From contig NC_134643.1 in NCBI RefSeq assembly GCF_030463565.1, forward strand, positions 18,117,606-18,181,605: a DNA stretch of 64,000 nt. The letters run 5' to 3'. This document shows positions 1 to 11,700 of this stretch, piece after piece. Position numbers and translations under genes: made by a program. Every line of letters starts with the position of its first letter. Position 1 is the first letter of the stretch. The DNA is from Pelecanus crispus. Taxonomy: Eukaryota; Chordata; Aves; Pelecaniformes; Pelecanidae. The notes below the pieces were generated by a model. The model ran no database searches. It saw only the letters and a program-made list of their open reading frames with translations, and had not been told where the DNA came from.

Positions 1-2940
1 CAGAAAGACATTTTGAGGTTAAAAGGAGAATGTGAAGGAGATGGGGTGTAAAGATGAGAACCAGGGGTATGCCAGATTTGCTTCAACTCCAATGTCATCT
101 TCAGCTTGCTGAAACGCTGTTTTTCTAGCAAAAGGAACACAGGTGCTTTGAAGGTTACTTTGCTGCGTCATGGTCTTGTATGGCCTTTTTGACCTAAGAT
201 GAAATTCATCCATGATGTTTTAGTGGGTGTTTCTGTTCGGTTTTTTCCCCCCAGGCTCCAGATGGATGCTTACTGAGGTGATGCTGTTTGACTTTGTGTA
301 GCTGGTTTGCGTTTTGTTAACAGCTAAGGAAAACTGAATTGCCGTGTTCCAAAGCAGAGTCCTTGCTCTGACAAAGCGCGCGTGAAGATTTATCTGTTCA
401 ATCTCTGCCCGGTCTGCCAGGCCACATACCCTGATTCAGTGTATTCTTGTATAAAAACTAGATGCAACGGCAGAAAACTAAAATCTGTATGCTACTTGTG
501 GGAGACTGGGGCAAGTTAAGGTGGATTTCAGACAGCAGCAGTGCACTGAGTGCTGCCCTTCCCTGAGTTCCTTCCTTCCTTCTGCATCCCAACCCCTTCC
601 GCGTTCATGCAAGAGCATGAAGGGCCGGGGGGGATGTCCATAGGAGCAAGCCCTGTAACCGATGCTGCTCCAGACTGTGCTGGCAGCCTGGCTCTTGTTC
701 CCCAGCAGCTGGTTGTCTCCTTGCTCCTCTGTAAACATAGGCAGAAAAAGCTGTGCTAGCTCTCCTTATGGTTTTTATGTGAACACTTGGGAAAACTTGA
801 TTTTTCTCTACTTAGTATAAGTTTGGAATGCGTGTGTATGTTGGTGTGGGGTTTTGGGTCTTGATATATTCACTTAAACTGAATGTCTGACAGTTATTTG
901 GGGGTTAACTGAGGGTTTTCATATTAGGTCCAAATAAAGTCATGTCTTCTCTGGCCCTCTGTAAAAGGAGTAAAACCTCAGCCTTGAAGGATTTGCTTTA
1001 GTAACTAGATATTAATGGCAATTAAAAAAACCACCTTTAAAGATTTTACTGTAGGGGTTTTTTTGTTTTTGTTTTGTTTTGGTTTTTTTAAGTGTGGAAA
1101 ATAGAGACCTTTTTCACTAATCAAGCCCTGTATACACAAACTGTTGTCTAGTTTTTTACAAGGTGGTTTGGGACTTCAGCATAATTTTTACAGGCTGCTG
1201 TTTAATTTTACTCTGCTATTGCAGCAAGAGAAATAAAAGCCACCTTCTTAAAAATCTGGGTGCCTGAATAGCCTTGTTTGTAAGCATGTTAATGCAAGAT
1301 ATCCTTACTATATTACGACAGAGGGCCTGCTAGTATTATTAGATCTGGCTGAGGTGCAACGAAGTTGGACCTAAATCAGTGTTGCAGAGTCAGCGTCTGC
1401 CTGACTGTGCTCTGCAGCACTTTCTGCTGTAGCATTGGATGTGGGAAAGATCTCCTGTTGCTTACATTAATGGTAGGGTGTTTGTAATCACAAATAAACT
1501 TGATTAGGGAGGCTGGATCTGATTTTTGTTTTGTTCAAGTTAATAATTTGCAAGCATGGTACCCGTCAATTCTTATTTATAGCTTGTTTGTTGTATGGTA
1601 GTAAGAACAATTATTGTCACGTGTATGACAGTGTAGGGAAATGAGAGCGTTTACAATGCATGGAGTTAAAATAGTTGTATTTTTATTATAATTTCATAAT
1701 ATTTGTTTATGGTTAGTTTGAAAGCAGAAGGAGATACGGGTCCACATTCACACTCTGAGCTCTGCATGTGCAAAACTGAATGTTGGTTTTGGTGTTGCTG
1801 GTATGGGGAGTTACTAGAAACAGCCTGAAACTTGGAGCCAAACCATCTGAGGCCAGGATGTGGGTGGGTGGATGGGAGAGGGTGCGAGGATGAATAGCAA
1901 TGATGGTGAAGCAAGTGTGTTTGATACTTAGTTACTGTATTTTACAATAATGCTAATTCTAGGTAAGATTCTGGTCTTGCGTTTTACAAAAGCTTCCTCA
2001 AGCTTACCTAAATTTGATCCAAGCCACTTGGAATACAAAGTCTCTGTGAAGCTTTTTTTCTAGTGAGTCTGAAACTGCTGAAATGTTACCGTATTTATTG
2101 ATCTTTATCTAAAAAAAAAGTTGCTAGTTGCAAGAACAGGCTGCTGACATAAAAAGCCTGTCTTAGATCACACATTTGGCTGGAGGCCAGTTAATGAGTT
2201 TCTATAGGAGCTTGTTGGCAAGCTTAGGTTTTTGCTTAGGTTAATCTAATGTAACTGTAAGTAATCTAGGAGCCTGGTACACTCAAAACAATTTTTAGAA
2301 AAAATGATCTTATTATTTTTAAATTATAGCTGAGAGATATTTTTATATAATAGCTTCTTGTACTTAAAGCACTTAAAACCGCCTGGGAACATGATTCTTT
2401 ACTATTTCCTCTTTTAATGGTCAGCCTACTGAATAATACTTGAAAAATATTGACGCTGATGACATCTCTTTTTGCTAGCCTGTGTGTTACACAATTTAAG
2501 CTGTATTCAGTGGAGTGATCCGTTAGTGCTTTAAAGAAAGGTTTGTATTTTTAAAAGACCAGGTGGTAACATGCTTACGGGTAGGTACATCAGTTTTGCT
2601 AGTAAAAAATACCATAAATGTGTTCATGGGTACATCTGTTGGCCCCGTTATTCTGTGACTAGGGCTGAAATGCGTGAACCGTCCTAGGAGGAGGCTGGAG
2701 TTTAGGACTTTGTGTTCCCAAATGGTGTCCAGCCCAGGCAGTTGCACCACTGGGCCTTTTCACCGGCTTCATGGGTCTTTCATTCTTCAATTGCCTGAAG
2801 GCAAAGCTTGAAGGAGAAGGGTTGGAGATTGCTCTGTCCAAGACGTTTTTGTTGCCTCTCACTTCTTTTGTGTGATAAGTGAATGTGAATCCAATCTAAG
2901 GGGAAAACTGAATTCAGATCTTGAAACGTTCATTGAAGTG

Positions 2941-2989
2941 CTGTAGGTCCCTTCCAACCCAAAGCATTCTATGATTCTATGATTCTATA
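2941..2989 (+). mobile_element. CR1 3' tail fragment
   Basis: The stretch carries GGTCCCTTCCAACCCAAAGC followed by three ATTCTATG units, the standard 3' end of avian CR1 LINEs (tail of short tandem repeats rather than poly(A)). It is a strongly 5'-truncated copy on the + strand. Confidence 0.85.
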
Positions 2990-4325
2990 TGCCAGGCTAT
3001 AAAAAAGAGGTCCAGATCCAGCCCTGGTCTTTGGGGAGCAGTGGATAAATGTGGCTTTAACAGGAGAAAGCAGAGGACTCCTGATTCCACCCAGGACAGC
3101 AATGCTCATCTGCAGCCTTGAGTTAACTGCTCCATCCGTAAGAGGGATGGTGAAAGCTTGGGATGCATGCTTGTCCTCCATTGGTGTGGGCTGATGAGTG
3201 CTGACCAGAAAAGGGATAGCACTCTACTATCCTTATTATTTCTTCATATAGCTGTATGATTAGCAGTGACAGCATGGATGATGAACAAGTGGGGTTTGGA
3301 TTACAGCTGCTTTGCTATAGGTCTGACTTCCATGGTATGTAAAACTGGTTAAACATAGATGGAGATCTTTGAGATGGGAGGCAGCATGATATAGTTGTGC
3401 CAGTGCTTATCAGAGGTTTAAGCTTCTCTGATAGCATTTGTTCTCTAGTTGCTATTTATAGTAGGGCCTAGAGATATTTCTGGATGTGATAGCTGACAAG
3501 TTTCTTCATCAAAGAGTCAATGAATGAGCAAGAAGTGTTTCTATTTTAAACTTAGCTTTGACAAGTAATAGAACTTCAAAGAAAAGCTGTTCATAGAAAA
3601 TAACCTTGGTCTGAGTTACCGCAGGTGATTCTCTTTAAGTGAAATATTAAACACAGGGCTGCAACTTTCAGCATCTCTGATAAAGAAAGAGTTTTGTGGG
3701 GGTTTTTTTGCCAACTGCACTATAGGGGATTTGTATTAGTTTCAAACTTACATGTTTACGCAAAGGGTGCTAATAAACCTTGGCAGAGGTGCAAACTAAG
3801 GCAGATTTTGAAGGGAACGATCTGGTTTGAACTTGGTGTGAATAGTCACTGCCAAAGTGTTAGGGTAAGCGGAGAATCTGCAGGGAAAGATGAAGAGCTC
3901 TGTTGGAAAGAGGTTTGTGTTAGGAGGTGAGAATTGCCTCCAGTGCAAAGGCTGTGGGAGCCAGTAGCAAAAAGCTCTTCTTTCTTGCTCTTTATGTATA
4001 CGCCTGAAGTGACGCATGTCTAGATCTGTCTTTTGCTTTTCCATCTCACACCAGTGCCTGGGATCACGTGCCATGAAGCTTAAGCATGTTTTTAATGAAG
4101 AGGATGGCAATGTTGACCATAGGGGAAAAAAAGGATGGTTACAGGAACAAGTGGCTCAAAATAAATTTTTACCACTGCAGAAGTCCATCTGGGAGAGTGT
4201 TGTGGCACCCTCCAAATGGAATGCTCTGAGCTGAGGAACAGAGTTTGTAGGAGAGAAAATTGTGTCTCGTTTGTTATGAACTGCCAGAGTGGTAGCTTGC
4301 TGGAGTGGCAGGATCAAGGAACCAA

Positions 4326-4359
4326 CTCTCTCTCTCTTTCTTTCTTTTTTTTTTTTTTT
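4326..4359. repeat. Pyrimidine simple repeat (CT/CTTT then poly-T)
   Basis: A run of CT units grading into TTTC and then 15 or more T. Low-complexity, probably length-polymorphic. Confidence 0.9.
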
Positions 4360-4722
4360 AAGAAAGACAGAGCTTGGGACCTTTTGGTACAGAGTGTGCT
4401 AAGTGTAGAGCATTGAATCGGAGCGATTCAGCAGGTCTGGTTTAAATCAGAAGTGATGCAGTGCAGTGTCTTGGAAAGCTACCATTACTGTGAGTTTACA
4501 TACATTAATTAAGCTTTCTTCTATTGTCTTTTAAAAAGCAAAATGCTTCTCCCAGTCCGATTTATGATTTATAATTTAAGTATTGCCTATGTCAAATCCT
4601 GTCTCTGGAAGCGAAATGTCCTGGGCATTTCTCATTCCTTCAGATGCTATGGCACCTGCACATTCTGCAAAAATACTGGTTGCACTGTTTCTCTTACAGT
4701 AAAGTTTTGGTCATGCTAGTTT

Positions 4723-4803
4723 AAAACAAACAAACAAACAAACAAAAAACCCAAAACAACCAACCAAAACCAAACAAACCAACCACAAAAAAACCCCAAA
4801 AAA
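4723..4803. repeat. AAAC / AACC simple repeat
   Basis: About 80 bp of degenerate AAAC units starting with five perfect copies and continuing as CCAAA variants. Entirely A and C on the + strand. Confidence 0.9.
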
Positions 4804-5508
4804 GTGAAAGCATCACTAATAAAGTGATTCTCTTTTTCCTCTCAAAGGGAGTAATAGAAATCTAGCAAAGGGTATACAAGATTGTCAGTAGTGGTAATTT
4901 TAAGGATCTTGGCAGTGCATTTGAATGTGGTTTATGGGTGATTTCAACAATCTCCAGGTTTTGGTGGGATCTTCTGCATGGATCTGTCTGGTGGCTTTCT
5001 TCAATAAACCCTTGGTACTTTCTCTTCTCTTAGTCTGAAGCAGTAGGGAGATAGGATAGCCTCGCTACTTTTTTGTGCCAGTTTTTCTGGGAATTTATAG
5101 ACTGTGAAGCTTAGTGGATTTTCATCTCTTTGATTAGAAGTATCAGCAAGTTGAAGAACATAGACTTATAAGCTAACTTTTTTTTTTGTTTCAAGTAACT
5201 TGTTAGGAGCTGACTTCCTAATCTTTCTTTGGAGTGCAAGTTGTTAGCTTGTGCCTATTCTGACTCGCTTTAAAAATAGCCATGAGAAAGAGGCCATAAT
5301 AGTGTGGGAAGATGGTAAATCATCAACTACTGAAAAACAAACCATGCATCTGTTACACTGTGGAAAAAAATGCCTGTTAAAAAGTTAAGCTGCGGCATGT
5401 TTTTCGTCTAGTGGCAGGAAGGCCCTTGAAAGATGTTTAGAAGTAGTGATTAGAATACGTGTGTTTACTTTTATTGCAAGCTTTCTAAAGTACTCTTGTT
5501 TCTTGCAG

Positions 5509-5719
5509 AGACTCCAACCGTCATGTTAAGGTAAAGCAGAAAAGTGCAGTGCTGAACATGCTAAAGAAGTTGGACAAAATAAGATTCAGAGGTCACAAGA
5601 GAGATGAGTTCCTTGATTTAGCAGAGTCTCCAAATGCTTCAGACACTGAATGTGGAGATGAAATCCCAATGAAAATACCTCGAACGTCAACTCGAGACAA
5701 TGAAGAGCTGAGAGACCCT
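5509..5719 (+). CDS. GRAMD4: GRAMD4 first exon in window: N-terminal tail
   Basis: The acceptor is TCTTGCAG and the donor is CCT|GTAAGT, closing in phase 0. The ATG at 5558 starts [18 protein letters not shown], followed by an acidic, serine-containing stretch ([15 protein letters not shown]) and ending NEELRDP at residue 54. The 49 nt before the ATG are open in the same frame (DSNRHVKVKQKSAVLN), and 5509 is the third base of a codon begun in an upstream exon. Some transcripts may therefore start translation further 5'. The tail is basic then acidic and has no signal peptide. The match to GRAMD4 is near-identical by eye to the human N-terminus. Confidence 0.95.
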
Positions 5720-8700
5720 GTAAGTACTTGATTTAAGTATCGTTATATTATGTTACATAGTTGTCAGGCAGAAAAATAACATAAATTAATAATTCTTTGT
5801 CCCTACATTTTGGATTGAACACTTGAAGATTTGTGGACTAGGAAGTAAGCTTCCAGTAATAGGTTTCTATTTTGTGGAAAGATCAAATTAATTTCTTAGT
5901 ATTAGGGTTCCCTGTCCCTACTATTGATTTTGGATGTTGTGGGTTGACAGGTTTGTTAATCTTGGATGTGCTTCTCAATGCTATTTGGTTTTTATTTTGT
6001 TGAATTACTAACAAACAGATCTGAAGGAAAGACTTCTTTTCAGTCTGAGGAAGCTCAGATCTGCTCAAATGGCACTGACCAGGACTGTAGGGATAAGACT
6101 TCTGGTGACTTCATTGGAGTTAGAGGGCCACCTTATTCTTCACTCCAGGGTTGTATCCAGTAATGCTTCCATGCTGTAGAGCTGGTTTAAACCTACATAG
6201 GTGAGCAAGACTCTTCAGGTGCTAAAACTTTTTGGTGCTTGTAAGCAGAAGCAGTCAAACAGACCTGCCTTTTTAAAAGACACTGTTTCAGGAGAAGTTA
6301 AATTGTGGTTAAAAGAAAAAGAATCTTGCTTCCACTATTAAAAAATGGCTGTGGATCCTTGAGCTTGGAGTGCTACAATCTAAATTAGGATTTGTCCATT
6401 TATCTGTATTCTAGAATGTGACTTGGGAGTCAGAGTTTATACCACCCTATTTGGAAACTCACCGTACAGTTTTTATCCCCCAAATGTGGTCAGGCTGTTG
6501 TCTAAAAGCTCATTTCTAGAAGCACAGGGCTTGTTCACCACAAGTGTTAAACTAGAAGACTTCAAACTGTATATGCTTAAGCATCTCCTTTGCGGTTGGC
6601 AGCTTGTATCCTGTTCTGTAGCTATTAGGTTGTTTTACATTTAAGTGGGCTTGTATGGTATCACATATAGTCCTGCTTGTATGGAGCTCTTTTTGCCAGA
6701 ATTTTTTTCCTATGATCATGGAACAAAGAGTGGTAATGACAGAGCATTTTTCAGTCACAAAAAGTCTGTTGTATGCAAATCCTCAAGCTCCTCAGACAAG
6801 GAAGGTCTGTTGAATGCCTTTCCTTTGCTCTTACTGTACAAAAGACATCTGTCATTTGTTAAGATGTATGTATTGCGTATACTGGGACTAATCTGTGCTG
6901 CTACCCTTCCAACATGGTGTATTCTGAGTTTTTTGTAGGTAAACACTGGCTTATTTTCATTAAACTTAAGGCATATTTATGTGTGGAGAGCAGGGAATAC
7001 CCTTTGTATCTCATCAGAAGGATCTGGGTGGCAGAGCTAGAGGCTACAGAAACATTTGTCTTAAACCGTAGATACTATTTTCTGTATTTCTTTAGGAGGA
7101 TAGTAGCTCCAGGATGGTATGGCTGAGGGAACAGCACATTAAACCTGCAGTTTTGGCTAGTTATAAAGCCTTACAGCTACACGTCTGCAGTGATGGTCTC
7201 TGTTGTCTCAAATTGTTGAGTTCTGTGTGCCAAGAAGGTAATTTGAAGAGAAACACTTTGCTTTCTGGCTGATCACATACTGTTAAGTAGGCTGTCGTGA
7301 TCTAAGTCCTTGGGATACAGTTGAGTATAGTTCTTTAAAAAGAGGGAGAAAGAAGGGGAGAGAGGAAAGCAGCAACAGCATCAGACTTGTTGTTTGGTCC
7401 TGCTCCTGATGTTTGGGAGTTCCAAACCCAGTGCGATGCTGGAACAGCCTAAGAGCAGTAGCTGTGTTACGGATACAAGCAAAAGTAAACTTGTATGAGG
7501 AAAGAGTTCTGATGCATAAGGGATAAATTTCGGATGGGAAGTTTAGGGGATTAGCACTTGGCCCTCACAGACACCTGCCCACTAAGTGCTGCTGCCCATC
7601 CATAAAATGAAGGCAGAAGAAATAATCCCCTGTGCTGCAGAGGTGCTGGGAGCAAAGAAAGTAGTGCTTCTGTATTTAAGCCAATATTAAAATAGTGGCT
7701 GAGATTGTGTGAACAGGGCGATTCTGAGTTATGTGTCTGTTTCTTATTGAGATCACATGGTTGAACTGTGTCTGAATTGTTTTTAATTCCGTGACTAAAA
7801 CTGAAATCTTAAATTGCGTATACAGGGTGGTTTTCTTCTATAGGCTCTGTAAGCAACTTGGTATTATACTTTTATTACACTGATCATGAGAAGACCGACT
7901 CTTGTTGGCGTCTTCCTGTCTAATACCTTTGGGGAACTGCTGAAAGCATACAAAAGTCAATGCAAGTCTTGTGTGTAAGTTGAAGTTAGGCTGCATGTCT
8001 TTTCAGATAGATGTGAGCTGTACTGTGCTTCCACTTCTGTTGCTTCACTGTTTCTATTAAAATCTGACTACAGAACTGATGGGCTTGAAAGAGCAAGATT
8101 GGTGGCTTGGCATAGGCATGCAAAATAGGGAGTCCTGGTCCCCTGTCTGCATCTTCAATACATCGATGTCTCTGACTCCACTGTCAACCATTCCCTTGAC
8201 AAAGGCTTCATCTCTGCCCTCCTCTACTTCTTTGTGGATTTTGTTGTTTTTTGTTTTTACTCTGGTGTATTAATCATTACAGAGCCATTAAAGAAAGATT
8301 GCTGTCTCTTAGAACAGTACAGCACAGTCATATGAATGAAAGGCCCTTCTGTACTGTGCCTCAAGGGTACGTAGTGCACTTAGAAATGTGCATGTTAGAT
8401 GCCTCTTCTTTATGTACATGTCTGAACTTGACAAGCGTATGCAAAAATTTGCCACAATTGGAAGCTTTGGAGTAAAAAGCGTTGTCATAAAAGCTTGTGA
8501 ATGCAGAGCCCTGCAAAGAAGAGCATCCTCGGTTGTGTACCTGCAACAAGTGAAGTGAACATTCAGTTCCAGGCCACAGATACAGCAGTGGGAATTAGTC
8601 TGAACACTTCACACGTCTACTGAAGTAGTGTGTGCAAAATTTACACCCTGTGGAAGGACAGAAAGGATGGCCATATGAGGTCATCTTATATTTTTTATCT

Positions 8701-11700
8701 TAAAACTGTGAGCTTTACCTATTCAGTTCAATAATAAGCATCCTAACTCGTGTTTGGGTAAAGCACACAGCCAGCTCCTGGTAGGAGAGCCCTGAGGTTG
8801 GAAGGATTTGTTATTTTCCTTTGAATTCTCCTCAGTGATTTCTGAGATTTTTTTGTTCAAAAGGTGTCTTAATTTGAGCTAGTTTGGTCTCAACTTACAA
8901 GCTGGCTCTTTGCCTGTGTGGGTATTTTCCCCCTCTCATTTAAGTGCCCTGACTACCAGGTACATCTTGGATAGCAGGCACTTTCTTAGGTCTCTGTGGG
9001 TGCTTGGACACTGTGATCAGATCATTGCCAAGACAGATGTGTTGGTTAACAAAGTAACTCTTTGCTAAGCATCTCTTTCAGTTCCTGAATGGCTTGCCAG
9101 ATTTCTTCCTCCCTTCCCTCTTTACCATAGGTGGCTGGCTGGTTTTTTTAAAGCAAGGACATTCAGCGCTGCATGCAGCACTCTTATTTCTACATGGTTT
9201 TGTAAAAACACAACAATCACGAAGTAGGAAGAGGGGGTAGCCTGGTCCATTCCTATTTCCTAATAGTGAACAAATTAACATTTGTCATCTTGTGACATTG
9301 GAAATTCAGGTAATCTTGCTTGCTCAGTAGTTAGTCCCGTTTATTTAGGGACATCATGGTTTCCTATTCTGTAGATGCAACGTGGGTTCCTTCCTGCTAG
9401 ATCACAATTCTGCACCTAAAAGAGCTTTAAAACATTGCTCCGGCAACGTGATTTGCTAAGATGCAAATGTTCAGGGATGGGGACTGTGCCCTGAAAATCA
9501 CGGATCACCCTTGTATTCGCCAGTTCTGGCTTGATTTGCTTCATTTTAACTTATGTCTCGTTGTTTTGTTCTATAGGTGAATTTATGTACTCTTAATGTG
9601 ACAAATGTCCTGTTTTTATAGAAGGGAGAAAATGTTCAGTACTATGTAGAGGTATATGAATGAATTCAGTGCAGAGGAGGATCATGTCCTCTCCAGTAGA
9701 GGTGGGGAGAGAACAAATTTGTGTTTAAACCCATGGAGGTTCTGCACTAACCTGACAGTAAGTGTTGCAAATCGAAGTGCTCTCATACCTGGCATATTGT
9801 ACTGAGTCTAATCTAGTTATGCAAGTTCCCAAACAGTGTGGTAGGATTAAATCTGAGTTATTGTGGTTCAGAAAACATTAATTTAATTGCTGTTCCAGTA
9901 CAGTTTGGCTTTTTCTGAAACATGTCAATTAAAACCTTAAACACTTCTGTATCAGTCACCTCATTTACAATGATTGGAAGGTATGAAGCATGGTGCAAAC
10001 TCTACAATTAAGATAATAAAGTCTCTAAACCTGGCTAGCACTAGATTTATGTAAAATATAACTGTGTTTCAGGAGCTTGCTAATATGGGTATGCTTCCCA
10101 GAATTGCTGCTAAGGATTCATGCAGATGCTTTTGTTCTTCAGCAGTGTTGCTGGGTTTTCCCTTTCCTTACAGCAGATAAATGCAGCAGCCACGGGGAAC
10201 CCTTTCGTAATTTGAAATAAGAAAATGCACATGAAGTGTCAGTTGAGAAACTTGGGAGACTATGACCTCTCTAGACAAGCTCTGTAGTTTGTTGTATTAC
10301 TGAAGAATCATAGAATAGTTTGGGTTGGAAGGGACCTTTAAAGGTCATCTAGTCCAACACCCATGCAATGAGCAAGGACAGCTTTAACCAGATCAGGTTG
10401 CTCAGAGTCCCCTTCAACCTGACCTTGAATGTTTCCAGTGATGGGGCATCTACAGCCTCTCTGGGCAACCTGTTCCAGTGTTTCACCAGTCTCATCGTAA
10501 AAAATTGATTCGTTATATCTAGTCTGAATCTGTGCTCCTTTAGTTTAAAACCATTACTCCTTGTCCTATTGCTACAGGCCCTACCTGACTTCTTTTTTCC
10601 CCACCACTTTGCTGCTCAAATGAAGGCAAATTAAAATTTTGTATTTTAAACTACCTCTTCCCTCTGTTGCGTCCCAGCCACTGCTGGGCCCTGATGAATG
10701 ACTTGGGCGGGTGGTTATGACCCTGGGCTTGGCATGCCATGTCCTCACTGCTCCCCATACTCTGTGTTTGAGAGCTGCTCCTCTCTAAGTTAATTACAAA
10801 CTTGGAAATGAGACCAGCATTTTGTTAGATATTCCTAGAGAAAAATTATCCACGTGTGATGTTGTGCAAGTAAAATAAAAGGAGGGGGTTGGCCGGTTAC
10901 GTTTCTGTGTGATGCTGCAGATGGAGAGGACAGATCTGCATCTGCTCGGTTAAGAAGTGACTTAGACCTTTTCCATGGCTGTACAGTGAAGGTGGTGTCA
11001 GTGCTTAGTGCACAAAACAAAATCCCAGGGCTTGGAGGACAAAGGGGGTTTGGGGAGGAGAAGGGAGGGAAGGCAGAGAGCTGTCAGGTTGGGAGGTGCT
11101 GTTATGAAAAGCCTGAACTGCAGATGGCTTGAAAAACACATTTGTGGGTAGATGCGGTTTTTCAGATCCGGAGCTGGATGTGGCTTGGAGCAGCAACTCT
11201 GAACTCTGCTGGTGGGTTAGAGGCAATCTGTCGTCATCAGAAATCTTCCTTTAACCTCTCTGGCTCTGATTGTCTGCGCTCGACTCTGGCATTTTGCTGG
11301 CTTCCTAGGCACCACTAAGCCTTGTGTGCTGTCTTCACTAAGTAATAGTGATTGCCAACATTTTAAGAGGGCTCCTGTATCAAATACTGTCAAAGCTAGA
11401 GAGGCAGAAGGAAAAGCAGAAATCTTTGGAAGCCTTCAAGGCTTTTACTGTGAGTCAGAAGCAAGAAAGGGCGACTGTAGTTCAGTTGAAAGTGTAGTTA
11501 ATCCAGCCCAAGTCCCAGCACTAGCCTGCAGAGGCAGCAGAAGAAAGAAACACTACCCAGATAACGCTGGAATTAATACAAGATAATTTTTTTGTTAACT
11601 TGTGAGTTGAGTCAGTTATGCTAACTTCAGACAGAGGTACTTCTTGAATTCAGAGGCAGGCAGTTGAGCTCCAGCAAATGTACAGATCTTATTTCTTGTT

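Larger units (their letters stand above)
1..5508 (+). other. GRAMD4: 3' part of an upstream GRAMD4 intron
   Basis: This is non-coding, AT-rich sequence up to the TCTTGCAG acceptor at 5508. The short open frames are at chance length and none has flanking splice sites in a matching phase. I see no CpG island, TATA-type promoter or first exon, so the transcription start is outside the window. It contains a CR1 tail scrap (about 2941-2989), a pyrimidine run (4326-4359) and an AAAC-type repeat (4723-4803). Confidence 0.75.

Noticed and set aside
1..5508. GRAMD4 promoter or first exon inside the window
   Set aside because: No CpG-rich segment, core promoter cluster or exon with a donor in matching phase was found; the 5' end is likely upstream.
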